The notes below the pieces were generated by a model, which worked only from the letters and a program-made list of their open reading frames with translations, searched no databases and was not told where the DNA came from. This document shows, piece after piece, positions 14,427 through 21,686 of a stretch of 27,028 nt of DNA (its first letter is position 1; each line of letters opens with the position of its first letter). The translations under genes were made by a program, and so were the position numbers. The DNA lies in contig CAYGWJ010000180.1 of assembly GCA_964353405.1 (NCBI GenBank), positions 1 through 27,028 on the forward strand, given 5' to 3'. This DNA is from JBGLNJ01 sp964353405 (GTDB lineage Bacteria; Chloroflexota; Anaerolineae; Fen-1058).

Positions 14427-16793
14427 TCAATTGCCGCGAACGATGAGTGGCAAATAGGTCTTGAGTGAATTGACCAGTGAGTAGTAGCCAACGGGTTGAC
14501 CGTTCCAATCCTGATGATACACGAAATGAACCTGGCGTCCATCCATCCAAAAACTGACCTCGCCCAGCGTGTTGCCCTGCCGGTCATGCACCCACACGTG
14601 AAGCGTTTCGCCGGTCTGCCAATCATCCGGCGCGGCGACGGCCATCGCCGTGTCTGTTCCCACAGGCTGGCGCACCGTCACTACGTGCGGCGTCCGTTCG
14701 ACGATCACGTAATGCTCACCAGGTGCCAGCCCAATGCCGTCGAAGAAATTGACCAACACGCCGGCCAGGAGATTGCCATCGTCCGTGCTTGCCAGGAATC
14801 CGCCTGGCGCAACGCGATACCCACCCACAGAGTAGGTCAGCGTTGGATGCCAGTTGGCGATCACAGTCAGGTCGCCAAAGCGGCTCTGTGTTACATCGGC
14901 GGTCAGTTCGCTGTAGTTGGTGAGGGTCCGTCCGGCGAATCGCGCGGCGACGGTCCGCTGCAATGCGGCCACCAGGTCGAGCCACGGATTGCCAAGCGGG
15001 TCGTTATCGGCCCACTGCCAGTTATACGACAGCATGGTGCCAAAGGCAAGGTTCCAGGTGAGCACGCCCATGTCCTGACTCATCGTGTGCTGCGAAAGGT
15101 CGTGTTGGTACATTAACACCTTGTCGTGCAAAAGCCAGACCGCCAACGGATAGGGTTCCCAGTTGCCGGAACCCCAGTTCTGATTGGCGTAATCAAACTC
15201 GCGCGCCCACGTGAGCAAACTGCCGTGAAAGCCGACCTCGGTTTCGGCCAGGCGATCCCAGCCCATCTCGGTCATCAGGCATTGGGCTGCATAGGTACGC
15301 GTGTGAGCGAGCCAGCCATCGCTATACGCTTGCGGACTGGGCGACACGGCGTTGAAATCGCGCCGCCAGACGCGCGCGCCGATCTGATCTTCAAAGATGC
15401 AATCCGCCGGCACATCATTTTGCCACTGTGCCATCAGTTGGCCCAGGCGCTGGCCGACAAAACTGACATAGGGCGAGACGACATAGCCGCCCTTGCCGCT
15501 GTAGGTCTCGTACAACGGCCGATGTGCGTCGTCGAGCACAGCCACATCCGTGATCGTCAATGGCGCAAGGTTGAGCAGGGTCGGGGATTCGTCGTCCCAC
15601 CAGGTTGGGTTGATATAGGGCATGACCAGCAAGCCGCGCGCCTGCGCCGCCGTGACCATCGCCCGGAAATCTGCTGTCGTGCCCCAGCGCGAATCGGGCG
15701 GCAAAAAGTCGGGATAGTTTTCGTCGTGGCCGCGCGGCTGGAACGCCACCGGATGCAGCAAGGAGGGACTGAGCAGACGATCCAGGTCGGGAATCCATTG
15801 CTGAAATGGCTTGTTGATCATCCAGGCATCGGCTTTGATCAACGGGGCACGGGCCAGCGTATCGAGCTTTGCCCCTAGCTTTTGAGCGAGCGTTGGATAA
15901 CCGGCGATGCCGTTCTCCTGACGATAGGCCAGTATGGTCTGTTCCGGCGATTGGCCGATCCGCATACGCACGATGGGACTTGTCCAGGCTTGGCCGTCAG
16001 TCACCCATGTGTAAAAGCTGTGATAGGTAAAGAACGAGTGAGGGTTGGTCGCGTCGTCGTCCACAAACCCCAGCGCGACCGGTTGAATTGGATTCGGCGC
16101 TGGGTTGACGGTATAAAACGCCAGCCTGCCGCTTGTCAAATCCATCGCGATATAGTCGGCAAAGGCGGCATCGCTGGGATAAGTGGGGGTAAAGGATTTG
16201 CCCTGGTCAAAAAAGCCAGGCCGCAGGCGCACGCCCGGCATAAGGAATGGAGCATAGGCAAATCGAACGTCCGAGTCAGCCAAGAGCAAATCCGAGAGCA
16301 ACAGGACATTTTGCGCCGTCGCGCCCCAGTGGTTGTCCAGCGTCAAGCGCAGATCGAAAAAAGCGTCCGGGCTGGCGCTGAGCGTTGCCACGGCATTCAC
16401 CGAGGGCGAAACGCCGGACTGCCAGGCATAGGTCAACGTGAGCGTGCTCGAGGCCGCGTTCCAGGCGTAGCTAAAGCGGTTCGAGCCGGTCTGGCTATAA
16501 AAGCAGCCGCCCACATAATCGGGCGAATGGCCTGGATAAACTGCGCCCCACAGGCAGCCGCCGCGCGATCCCTGCGTGAGGTTGGCCCCGGTATACTTGT
16601 CCACCAGCGACGCAATCGCGCCGTTGGTCTTGCTGAGCGTCAGCTCATAGTGGCTGTTGCTCAGACGCATCGAGTTGGGCGCGCTGTCGTCAAAGACGAT
16701 CCCGCCTTGCGCGTGCGCAATGGCCAGCGGCCACGGTAGCAACGAGAGCAAGATGAGCGGCGGCAGGACGTAGCGCAAGATGAATGACTTCAT
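14427..16793 (-). CDS. Secreted glycoside-hydrolase-like protein with YLPL tail (DUF6259-like)
   Basis: A 788-residue exported protein. The start at ATG 16793 gives a textbook signal peptide (MKSFILRYVLPPLILLSLLPW, then AIAHAQG as the likely cleavage region); longer in-frame extensions lack sense. Residues about 30-300 form a beta-rich N-terminal domain (MRLSNSHYELTLSKTNGAI, DAFFDLRLTLDNHWGA). Residues about 330-650 look like a (beta/alpha)8 barrel (ADAWMINKPFQQWIPDLD, RGLLVMPYINPTWWDDES, PADCIFEDQIGAR, TEMGWDRLAETEVG). A small C-terminal beta domain follows and the protein ends KTYLPLIVRGN. The layout resembles DUF6259-type predicted glycosidases; D/E residues in DCIFEDQIG and TEMGWD are catalytic candidates. 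Substrate is unknown, probably an extracellular polysaccharide. Confidence 0.8.
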   Translation of the reverse strand: MKSFILRYVLPPLILLSLLPWPLAIAHAQGGIVFDDSAPNSMRLSNSHYELTLSKTNGAIASLVDKYTGANLTQGSRGGCLWGAVYPGHSPDYVGGCFYSQTGSNRFSYAWNAASSTLTLTYAWQSGVSPSVNAVATLSASPDAFFDLRLTLDNHWGATAQNVLLLSDLLLADSDVRFAYAPFLMPGVRLRPGFFDQGKSFTPTYPSDAAFADYIAMDLTSGRLAFYTVNPAPNPIQPVALGFVDDDATNPHSFFTYHSFYTWVTDGQAWTSPIVRMRIGQSPEQTILAYRQENGIAGYPTLAQKLGAKLDTLARAPLIKADAWMINKPFQQWIPDLDRLLSPSLLHPVAFQPRGHDENYPDFLPPDSRWGTTADFRAMVTAAQARGLLVMPYINPTWWDDESPTLLNLAPLTITDVAVLDDAHRPLYETYSGKGGYVVSPYVSFVGQRLGQLMAQWQNDVPADCIFEDQIGARVWRRDFNAVSPSPQAYSDGWLAHTRTYAAQCLMTEMGWDRLAETEVGFHGSLLTWAREFDYANQNWGSGNWEPYPLAVWLLHDKVLMYQHDLSQHTMSQDMGVLTWNLAFGTMLSYNWQWADNDPLGNPWLDLVAALQRTVAARFAGRTLTNYSELTADVTQSRFGDLTVIANWHPTLTYSVGGYRVAPGGFLASTDDGNLLAGVLVNFFDGIGLAPGEHYVIVERTPHVVTVRQPVGTDTAMAVAAPDDWQTGETLHVWVHDRQGNTLGEVSFWMDGRQVHFVYHQDWNGQPVGYYSLVNSLKTYLPLIVRGN

Positions 16794-16801
16794 GGTGTGC
16801 T

Positions 16802-16897
16802 TTACCACGCTGCGTTCGGGCGCAAGCGGTAACACGTCTCGGCAAGCTCCTTGATGCGCCCATGCCGCTCGCAATAGGCGATCAACTCTCTGGCCGG
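16802..16897 (-). pseudogene. 3' remnant of an EAD7 (effector-associated domain 7) gene
   Basis: In the short gap between tag and the glycosidase, one minus-strand frame reads ARELIAYCERHGR, then ELAETCYRLRPNAAW, stop at 16802-16804. This is the second half of an EAD7 domain; the broken gene at 4.0-6.1 kb has ARELVAHCQRQER and AAVCQKLRPRVEW at the same spacing. Nothing upstream in the frame belongs to the domain, so it is the tail of a lost gene. The similarity covers about 31 residues. Confidence 0.65.
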
Positions 16898-16923
16898 CAG
16901 GGACAAAAGCCGTCTCCACCTGG

Positions 16924-17499
16924 TCAGACGTCACGTCGAGCAAGTTGCGCGTGACGGTAACACGTTACGACGTGATCGTTCACCATGCCGACGGCTTGCA
17001 TAAAGGCGTAGCAGATGGTGGGACCGATGAATTTAAAGCCGCGCTTTACCAGGTCCTTGCTCAGCGTGTCCGATTCAGCGGTCTTGGGTGGAATCTCTTG
17101 CAGTGTCTTCCAGGCGTTCTGTTTGGGCTTGCCGCCGACGAATTGCCAGACATACACGTCAAAGCTGCCGAACTCCTTTTGAATCTCCAGGAACGCCCGC
17201 GCGTTCTGAACTGCCGCCGCGACCTTGAGCCGGTTGCGCACAATGCCAGGATTCGAGAGCAACTCGGCCACCTTGTCCGCGTCGTAGCGCGCTACCTTGC
17301 GCGGGTCAAAGCGGTCGAACGCGCGGCGATAGTTTTCGCGCTTGATGAGAATGGTGGACCAGCTCAGCCCGGCCTGCGCGCCTTCGAGGATGAGAAACTC
17401 GAACAGCACCCGGTCGTCGTGAACCGGCACGCCCCATTCTTGGTCGTGATAAGCCATATAGAGCGGGTCGCTGCCTGCCCACGCACAACGAGTTTCCAT
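16924..17499 (-). CDS. tag: DNA-3-methyladenine glycosylase I
   Basis: A 191-residue base-excision enzyme that removes 3-methyladenine from alkylated DNA. The opening METRCAWAGSDPLYMAYHDQ matches E. coli Tag closely. Zinc ligands C5 and H18 are present, and the C-terminal pair lies in NDHVVTC. The catalytic-pocket glutamate is E39 in LILEGAQAGLSW, followed by IVRNRLKVAAAVQNARAF and KRGFKFIGPTICYAFMQA. I chose ATG 17499 because GGGGAGGA lies about 10 bases upstream; the nearer ATG at 17508 is too close to it. It begins one base after the DUF1475 stop, forming the last gene of a leftward dinB-DUF1475-tag run. Confidence 0.95.
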   Translation of the reverse strand: METRCAWAGSDPLYMAYHDQEWGVPVHDDRVLFEFLILEGAQAGLSWSTILIKRENYRRAFDRFDPRKVARYDADKVAELLSNPGIVRNRLKVAAAVQNARAFLEIQKEFGSFDVYVWQFVGGKPKQNAWKTLQEIPPKTAESDTLSKDLVKRGFKFIGPTICYAFMQAVGMVNDHVVTCYRHAQLARRDV

Positions 17500-17500
17500 C

Positions 17501-17827
17501 TCACGCATTCCTCCCCAGCCAGAAGCGCTTCCAGTCGCCGCCACACGTGAGCAGCGCGATGAGGGCGTACAGGCTGGCAGTAAAGTTGCCCAGCGTCATC
17601 ATTAAGAACACCCAGATGACCGACCGGACGAGTGACTTTTCGCGATAGATGATCCAGCCGGAAAAGAGGATGAACCCCACATAGAGGTCTACCATTGAGA
17701 CCTTGCCCCAGGCCATCGAAAGCAGCGCTGCGCCTTCTGTCGCAAAGTCGCCTGTGGCAAAGGCAAACAGAATGATCCCGCCCATAGCGAGGACCCCGAG
17801 TACGGTTACGATTTTGGCGATCTTCAT
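17501..17827 (-). CDS. DUF1475 family small membrane protein
   Basis: A 108-residue protein with three hydrophobic segments: about 5-25 (IVTVLGVLAMGGIILFAFA), 45-62 (MVDLYVGFILFSGWIIY) and 70-95 (VIWVFLMMTLGNFTASLYAL). The core SMVDLYVGFILFSGWIIYREKS and the ending GGDWKRFWLGR are the DUF1475 signatures; the family's function is unknown. The ATG follows AAAGGAG by 8-9 bases. It sits 54 bases after dinB and one base before tag, all on the same strand, so co-transcription is likely, although a link to DNA repair is only positional. Confidence 0.88.
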   Translation of the reverse strand: MKIAKIVTVLGVLAMGGIILFAFATGDFATEGAALLSMAWGKVSMVDLYVGFILFSGWIIYREKSLVRSVIWVFLMMTLGNFTASLYALIALLTCGGDWKRFWLGRNA

Positions 17828-17881
17828 GTCGTGTTCTCCTTTCGAGATCTGAATTTAACTACGGACCGTTGCTGACCATTT

Positions 17882-19072
17882 CTAGTGTTGAGTGGTTCGA
17901 CGTCCGCTGTCGTTTTTCCGCACGAGCGCCGCGCGGCGAATCGCCTGGTTGCCGAACCGGTCGCGAAGGCTGTCCACGGCGCGATCGAGCCGGGCGCGCT
18001 TGTCGCTTGCGCTCTCAAAGAAGCCAAGCTGCCTTCCGGTGGCGAGATTCGTCGCGCGCACGCCGATCAGCCTCACCTTTGTGCCGCGCTTTGTCGCCGC
18101 CGCCAGCAGCGCAGAGGCCGATTGATAAATGTCGAAAGTCGAGTCGGTAGGGTGGAGGAGTGTCGTCTGCCGCGTGATGGTGGTGAAATCCGGCCAGCGC
18201 AGCTTGATCGCAACCGTGCGCGCCAGCAGTTCCTCGTCGCGCAAGTCACGCCCGACCTGTTCGGAAAGCGAGAGCACAACGCGTGAGAGTTGCTCCGCGT
18301 CGCCTACGTCTTGGGCGAAGGTTGTCTCGCGGCTGATGGATTTGACTTCATGCCCGGTTTCGACCTGGTTACTGGCCTTGCCGAATGCCTTGCGCTGCAA
18401 ATCGAGCGCCCACAGCCCAAAGGCTTGCCTCAATTTGTCCAGCGGCGCGTTTTGCAGGTCGCCAATCGAGTAAAGGCCCATCGCCTGCAATTTCGCCGTC
18501 CCCTTTTTACCCACGCCCCACAATTGGCTGATGGGCAATGGCGCTAGAAACCTGGCTTCGTCACCGGCGGGCACGAGCAGCAATCCATCCGGCTTGCCAA
18601 CGGTCGAGGCGATCTTGGCGACGAGCTTGTTGCTGGCGACGCCGATGGTGCAGGTCAGACCCAGCTGGTCGTAAAGCCGCCGCTTGATTTCGCCCGCCAG
18701 CCCGGCCGCGCCGCCCCAGGCTGGCGCGCAGTCCGTCGCGTCGAGGAACACTTCGTCCACCGAGACTTGCTCCATCACGCAGCCGTACTCGCGGACGAGG
18801 CCCATCACGCGATGCGAATAATCCGAGTAGACGTCGAAATGCGGCGAAGCGCGGATGGCCTGCGGGCAAAGCCGGAGCGCCTGCGCCATGGGCATGGCCG
18901 AGTGGACGCCAAACTTGCGCGCGGCATAGGAGCACGACGAGACAACGCCCCGCTCTTCCGGTCGCCCGCCTACGAGCAGGGGCAGGCCTTGCCACTCGGG
19001 GTGGAGCAGCTCTTCCACCGAGGCGTAAAAGGCATCCAGGTCGAGGCACAGGATGATGCGCGGCGTGGACAT
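17882..19072 (-). CDS. dinB: DNA polymerase IV (Y-family translesion polymerase)
   Basis: A 396-residue Y-family polymerase. The first catalytic aspartate is D11 in ILCLDLDAFYASVE, with Y16 at the steric-gate position. The second acidic pair is D106-E107 in QVSVDEVFLD. The helix-hairpin-helix thumb contains ISQLWGVGKKGTAKLQAMGL, and the little-finger domain follows (SISRETTFAQDVGD ... TTLLHPTDSTFD). The C-terminus ends in a basic tail without a clear beta-clamp pentapeptide; QLGFFES at about residue 350 (Q-L-x-F-F) is a possible clamp-binding site. It acts in error-prone bypass of damaged DNA. No LexA box was seen upstream, and a palindromic repeat occupies much of the intergenic space. Confidence 0.95.
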   Translation of the reverse strand: MSTPRIILCLDLDAFYASVEELLHPEWQGLPLLVGGRPEERGVVSSCSYAARKFGVHSAMPMAQALRLCPQAIRASPHFDVYSDYSHRVMGLVREYGCVMEQVSVDEVFLDATDCAPAWGGAAGLAGEIKRRLYDQLGLTCTIGVASNKLVAKIASTVGKPDGLLLVPAGDEARFLAPLPISQLWGVGKKGTAKLQAMGLYSIGDLQNAPLDKLRQAFGLWALDLQRKAFGKASNQVETGHEVKSISRETTFAQDVGDAEQLSRVVLSLSEQVGRDLRDEELLARTVAIKLRWPDFTTITRQTTLLHPTDSTFDIYQSASALLAAATKRGTKVRLIGVRATNLATGRQLGFFESASDKRARLDRAVDSLRDRFGNQAIRRAALVRKNDSGRRTTQH

Positions 19073-19110
19073 GCCAGGATTATCGCAGATGCGCCGGGTA
19101 TTGTCAAAGC

Positions 19111-19286
19111 CCTTTTTGTCTGGTGGCGCAACTGGTGATTACCCACAACCCTGGGCTGTCATTGCGAGGAGCGCCTTTTGCGACGAAGCAATCTCAATCG
19201 TCATGGCAGGAGATTGCTTCGCCGCTTCGCGGCTCGCAATGACAGACTTGTGGGTAATCACCAGCCTTTTTGTCTCGTGGCGCAAC
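19111..19286. repeat. Nested palindrome flanked by 22-bp direct repeats
   Basis: Direct repeats CCTTTTTGTCT-x-GTGGCGCAAC at 19111-19132 and 19265-19286 differ at one base. Just inside are 17-bp inverted arms CTGGTGATTACCCACAA (19132-19148) and TTGTGGGTAATCACCAG (19248-19264). Inside those lies the 90-bp repeat at 19156-19245. No reading frame fits. Confidence 0.9.
19156..19245. repeat. 90-bp palindromic repeat, copy 2
   Basis: It has the same outer arms (CTGTCATTGCGAG / CTCGCAATGACAG) and inner arms (GAAGCAATCTC / GAGATTGCTTC) as 5208-5297, and the same length. The apical loop and a few arm positions differ. Confidence 0.92.
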
Positions 19287-19288
19287 CC

Positions 19289-19316
19289 TTGACAAACCTC
19301 GCGACCTGCATATAAT
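19289..19316 (+). promoter_or_regulatory. Consensus sigma-70 promoter of the marR-ABC operon
   Basis: TTGACA (19289-19294), a 16-base spacer, then TATAAT (19311-19316): both boxes match the consensus exactly. It is 28 bases upstream of the marR start, overlaps the operator candidate at 19316-19336, and directly abuts the downstream direct repeat. Confidence 0.88.
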
Positions 19317-19336
19317 TAGCGTACCTAACTATTAGG
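19316..19336 (+). promoter_or_regulatory. Probable MarR operator
   Basis: Interlocking TTAG/CTAA inverted repeats: TTAGCGTACCTAA (19316-19328) and CCTAACTATTAGG (19324-19336, five-base perfect arms). The position from the -10 box into the transcription start fits autorepression by the MarR protein encoded next. Confidence 0.55.
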
Positions 19337-19343
19337 GGAACTA

Positions 19344-19838
19344 ATGAGCAAATCAAGTCAAGTCAAGGCAATCTCCCAAGAGATCGTCAAGGTGATTCCG
19401 CTGGTCATGCGGACGATTGTGGCCGGGCAGCAGCGTTGGAACTATCCGACGTCGCCCGCGCACTTTCGCCTGCTGACGGCGCTGGCCAGTCACTCGTGCA
19501 ACTTGAGCGAGCTGGCGCTGCGGCAGGCGGTGAGTCTGCCGACCATGTCCAACTCGATTTCGGTGCTGGTCGAGCGGGGCTGGGTCAAGCGCGTGCCATC
19601 GCCTGACGACCGGCGTCAGGTTGTGCTCGAAATGACAGCGGAGGGTCGCGCGGTGCTGTGCGAGATCAAAGGCCAGGCGGAAGCGCGCGTGGCCGAGTTA
19701 CTGGGTCAACTCTCGTCTGACGATCTCGAGAGCCTTTCGGCAGGACTGGCCGTGTTGGAGCAGTCGCTTGTGCCAACCAGGTGCACCAGGCCGACGGGCG
19801 ATCCGCAAGACAAAATCAGAAAAAGTAAGGAGCGATAG
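19344..19838 (+). CDS. MarR-family transcriptional regulator
   Basis: A 164-residue winged-helix repressor. The recognition region reads NLSELALRQAVSLPTMSNSIS, followed by the wing (KRVPSPDDRRQVVLEMTAEG). The long terminal helices typical of the MarR dimer interface are present, and a basic tail (DKIRKSKER) follows. AGGGGAA precedes the ATG. Its stop (TAG, 19836-19838) directly abuts the ATG of the first ABC gene at 19839, and the promoter shows overlapping TTAG/CTAA palindromes. MarR proteins in this position normally repress the adjacent exporter until a small hydrophobic or phenolic ligand binds. The ligand cannot be predicted. Confidence 0.92.
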   Translation: MSKSSQVKAISQEIVKVIPLVMRTIVAGQQRWNYPTSPAHFRLLTALASHSCNLSELALRQAVSLPTMSNSISVLVERGWVKRVPSPDDRRQVVLEMTAEGRAVLCEIKGQAEARVAELLGQLSSDDLESLSAGLAVLEQSLVPTRCTRPTGDPQDKIRKSKER

Positions 19839-21686
19839 ATGCAAAATACGTCTCACGGTCACGGGCGACGCCCCGGTGGGGGCAAGCCCAAGGGGCCAAA
19901 CTCGCTGGTGCGCGGGATTGGCTACCTGAGCCATTACCGCAAGCTGGCTTTTTGGGCTTATGCCAGCCTGTTTCTGTCAACGGTGGCTTCGCTGATCAAT
20001 CCGTTCATCACGCGGACGATCATTTCGCAGGGCATCCAGGCGGGTAACGACCCGCTCATCACGACGCTCGCGCTCGTGATGGTCGTCGTTGCGGCGATTG
20101 GCGGCGTGTTCCAATTCCTGCAAGGCTACCTGGCCGAGAACGTCTCGCAAGGTGTGGCGTTTGACCTGCGGAACGAGTTGTACGAAAAGATTCAACGCCT
20201 GTCGTTCAGCTACCACGACAAATCGCGCACCGGCCAACTGATGACGCGCGCCACGAGCGACGTGGAGCAGGTACGTGTCTTTCTGGGCCAGGGCTTTCTG
20301 GTGATGATCAACGCGGTCGTGCTCTTGATTGGCATCACCATCATCCTGTTCGCACTCAATTCGCGGCTGGCGGCGGTGACACTGCCGATCCTGCCGCTGG
20401 CCCTGGTATTCTTTGCCGTGTTCGGCACCCTGGCCCGGCCGCTGTTCATGTCCATTCAGCAAAAGCTGGGCGCGTTCAACACGATTCTGCAAGAGAACGT
20501 GGCGGGCTTTCGCGTGGTCAAGGCCTTTGTCCGCGCCGACCAGGAACGCCAGCGTTTCCAGGCTGCCAACGATGACCTGGTCAATGCTTCCCTCAAGGTC
20601 AATCGGACAATGGCGTTCATGTTTCCTGTCATATTTTTGATTTCGACTCTGGGACAGGTAGCCATACTCGGCGTGGGCGGCAACTATGTCATTCAAGGCA
20701 CGCTGGGCGTGGGCGAGTTGGTCGCGTTCACGTCGTACCTTCTGCTCGCCTTTTTTCCCATTGGACAACTGGGCATGATCCTCACGATGATGAGCTCGGC
20801 CATGGCTTCCGCCGACCGCGTCTTTGAAATCCTCGACGCCAAGAGCGACGTGACCGATGCGCCGGAGGCGGGGCCGCTTCCGCCGATTCAGGGCCGCGTC
20901 GAGTTCAATCACGTGACGTTCCGCTACTTTGGTGGCGGCGATCCGGTGCTGAACGATGTCTCGTTCACCATCGAGCCGGGCCAGGTGGTCGCCTTGCTCG
21001 GCGCGACGGGCAGCGGCAAGAGCAGCATCATTAACCTCGTCCCGCGCTTTTACGATGCAACCGACGGCCAGGTCTTGATTGACGGGCACGATGTCACGCA
21101 GGTCTGCCTCGACAGCCTGCGCTCGCAAATCGGCATCGTGCTGCAAGAGACGCGGCTGTTCTCCGGCACGATTCAAGACAACATCGCCTATGGCCGTTCC
21201 GATGCTTCGATGGATGACGTGATCGAAGCGGCCAAGGCGGCTGCCGCGCACGATTTCATCGTCGAGTTTCCGAAAGGCTATGATACGCCGGTAGCCGAGT
21301 TGGGCGCGTCGCTTTCGGGCGGGCAGAAACAGCGCATCGCCATCGCGCGCGCGCTGCTGATGGATCCGCGCATCCTCATCCTGGACGACAGCACCAGCTC
21401 GGTAGATTTGAAAACCGAGGCCCACATCCAGTCTGCGCTGGAGCGACTGATGAAGAATCGCACGAGCCTGGTCATCGCCCAGCGCATCAGCACTGTCCAG
21501 AACGCCGATGTGATCATCGTGCTAGACAAGGGGCGCGTGGCGGCGATGGGCAAGCACGCGGACTTGCTCGAATGCGAGCCGATCTATTCCGAGATTTATC
21601 ACTCGCAGTTGGTGGAAGATATTCCTGCCGTAGAGACGACCCGTCGGGTCGTCTCTACCGTGGATATGCTGGAGGTGGTGCGATGA
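19839..21686 (+). CDS. ABC exporter half-transporter, degenerate-site subunit
   Basis: A 615-residue type IV ABC exporter subunit: a Gly/His-rich N-terminus (HGHGRRPGGGKPKG), a six-helix membrane domain (about 30-325), then the ATPase domain. Walker A is GATGSGKS (388-395), the Q-loop is VLQETRLFSGTI, and the signature is LSGGQ (492-496). The Walker B catalytic glutamate is replaced by aspartate (LILDDSTSSVD, D517) and the H-loop histidine by glutamine (VIAQRIST, Q548). This matches the inactive-site half of heterodimeric exporters such as TM287/288 or BmrCD. The C-terminal tail contains a perfect palindrome at 21630-21658, translated in frame as VETTRRVVST. The stop overlaps the start of the partner gene. 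Substrate is unknown; drug or lipid export is the family norm. Confidence 0.95.
   Translation: MQNTSHGHGRRPGGGKPKGPNSLVRGIGYLSHYRKLAFWAYASLFLSTVASLINPFITRTIISQGIQAGNDPLITTLALVMVVVAAIGGVFQFLQGYLAENVSQGVAFDLRNELYEKIQRLSFSYHDKSRTGQLMTRATSDVEQVRVFLGQGFLVMINAVVLLIGITIILFALNSRLAAVTLPILPLALVFFAVFGTLARPLFMSIQQKLGAFNTILQENVAGFRVVKAFVRADQERQRFQAANDDLVNASLKVNRTMAFMFPVIFLISTLGQVAILGVGGNYVIQGTLGVGELVAFTSYLLLAFFPIGQLGMILTMMSSAMASADRVFEILDAKSDVTDAPEAGPLPPIQGRVEFNHVTFRYFGGGDPVLNDVSFTIEPGQVVALLGATGSGKSSIINLVPRFYDATDGQVLIDGHDVTQVCLDSLRSQIGIVLQETRLFSGTIQDNIAYGRSDASMDDVIEAAKAAAAHDFIVEFPKGYDTPVAELGASLSGGQKQRIAIARALLMDPRILILDDSTSSVDLKTEAHIQSALERLMKNRTSLVIAQRISTVQNADVIIVLDKGRVAAMGKHADLLECEPIYSEIYHSQLVEDIPAVETTRRVVSTVDMLEVVR
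21630..21658. repeat. Perfect palindrome in frame inside the ABC gene
   Basis: GTAGAGACGACCC (21630-21642) and GGGTCGTCTCTAC (21646-21658) with a 3-base loop, near the 3' end of the coding region. It encodes part of the tail beyond the conserved ATPase domain. Confidence 0.9.

Noticed and set aside
19072..19110. LexA/SOS box upstream of dinB
   Set aside because: No matching inverted repeat was found in the short leader; regulation by damage is not supported by sequence here.
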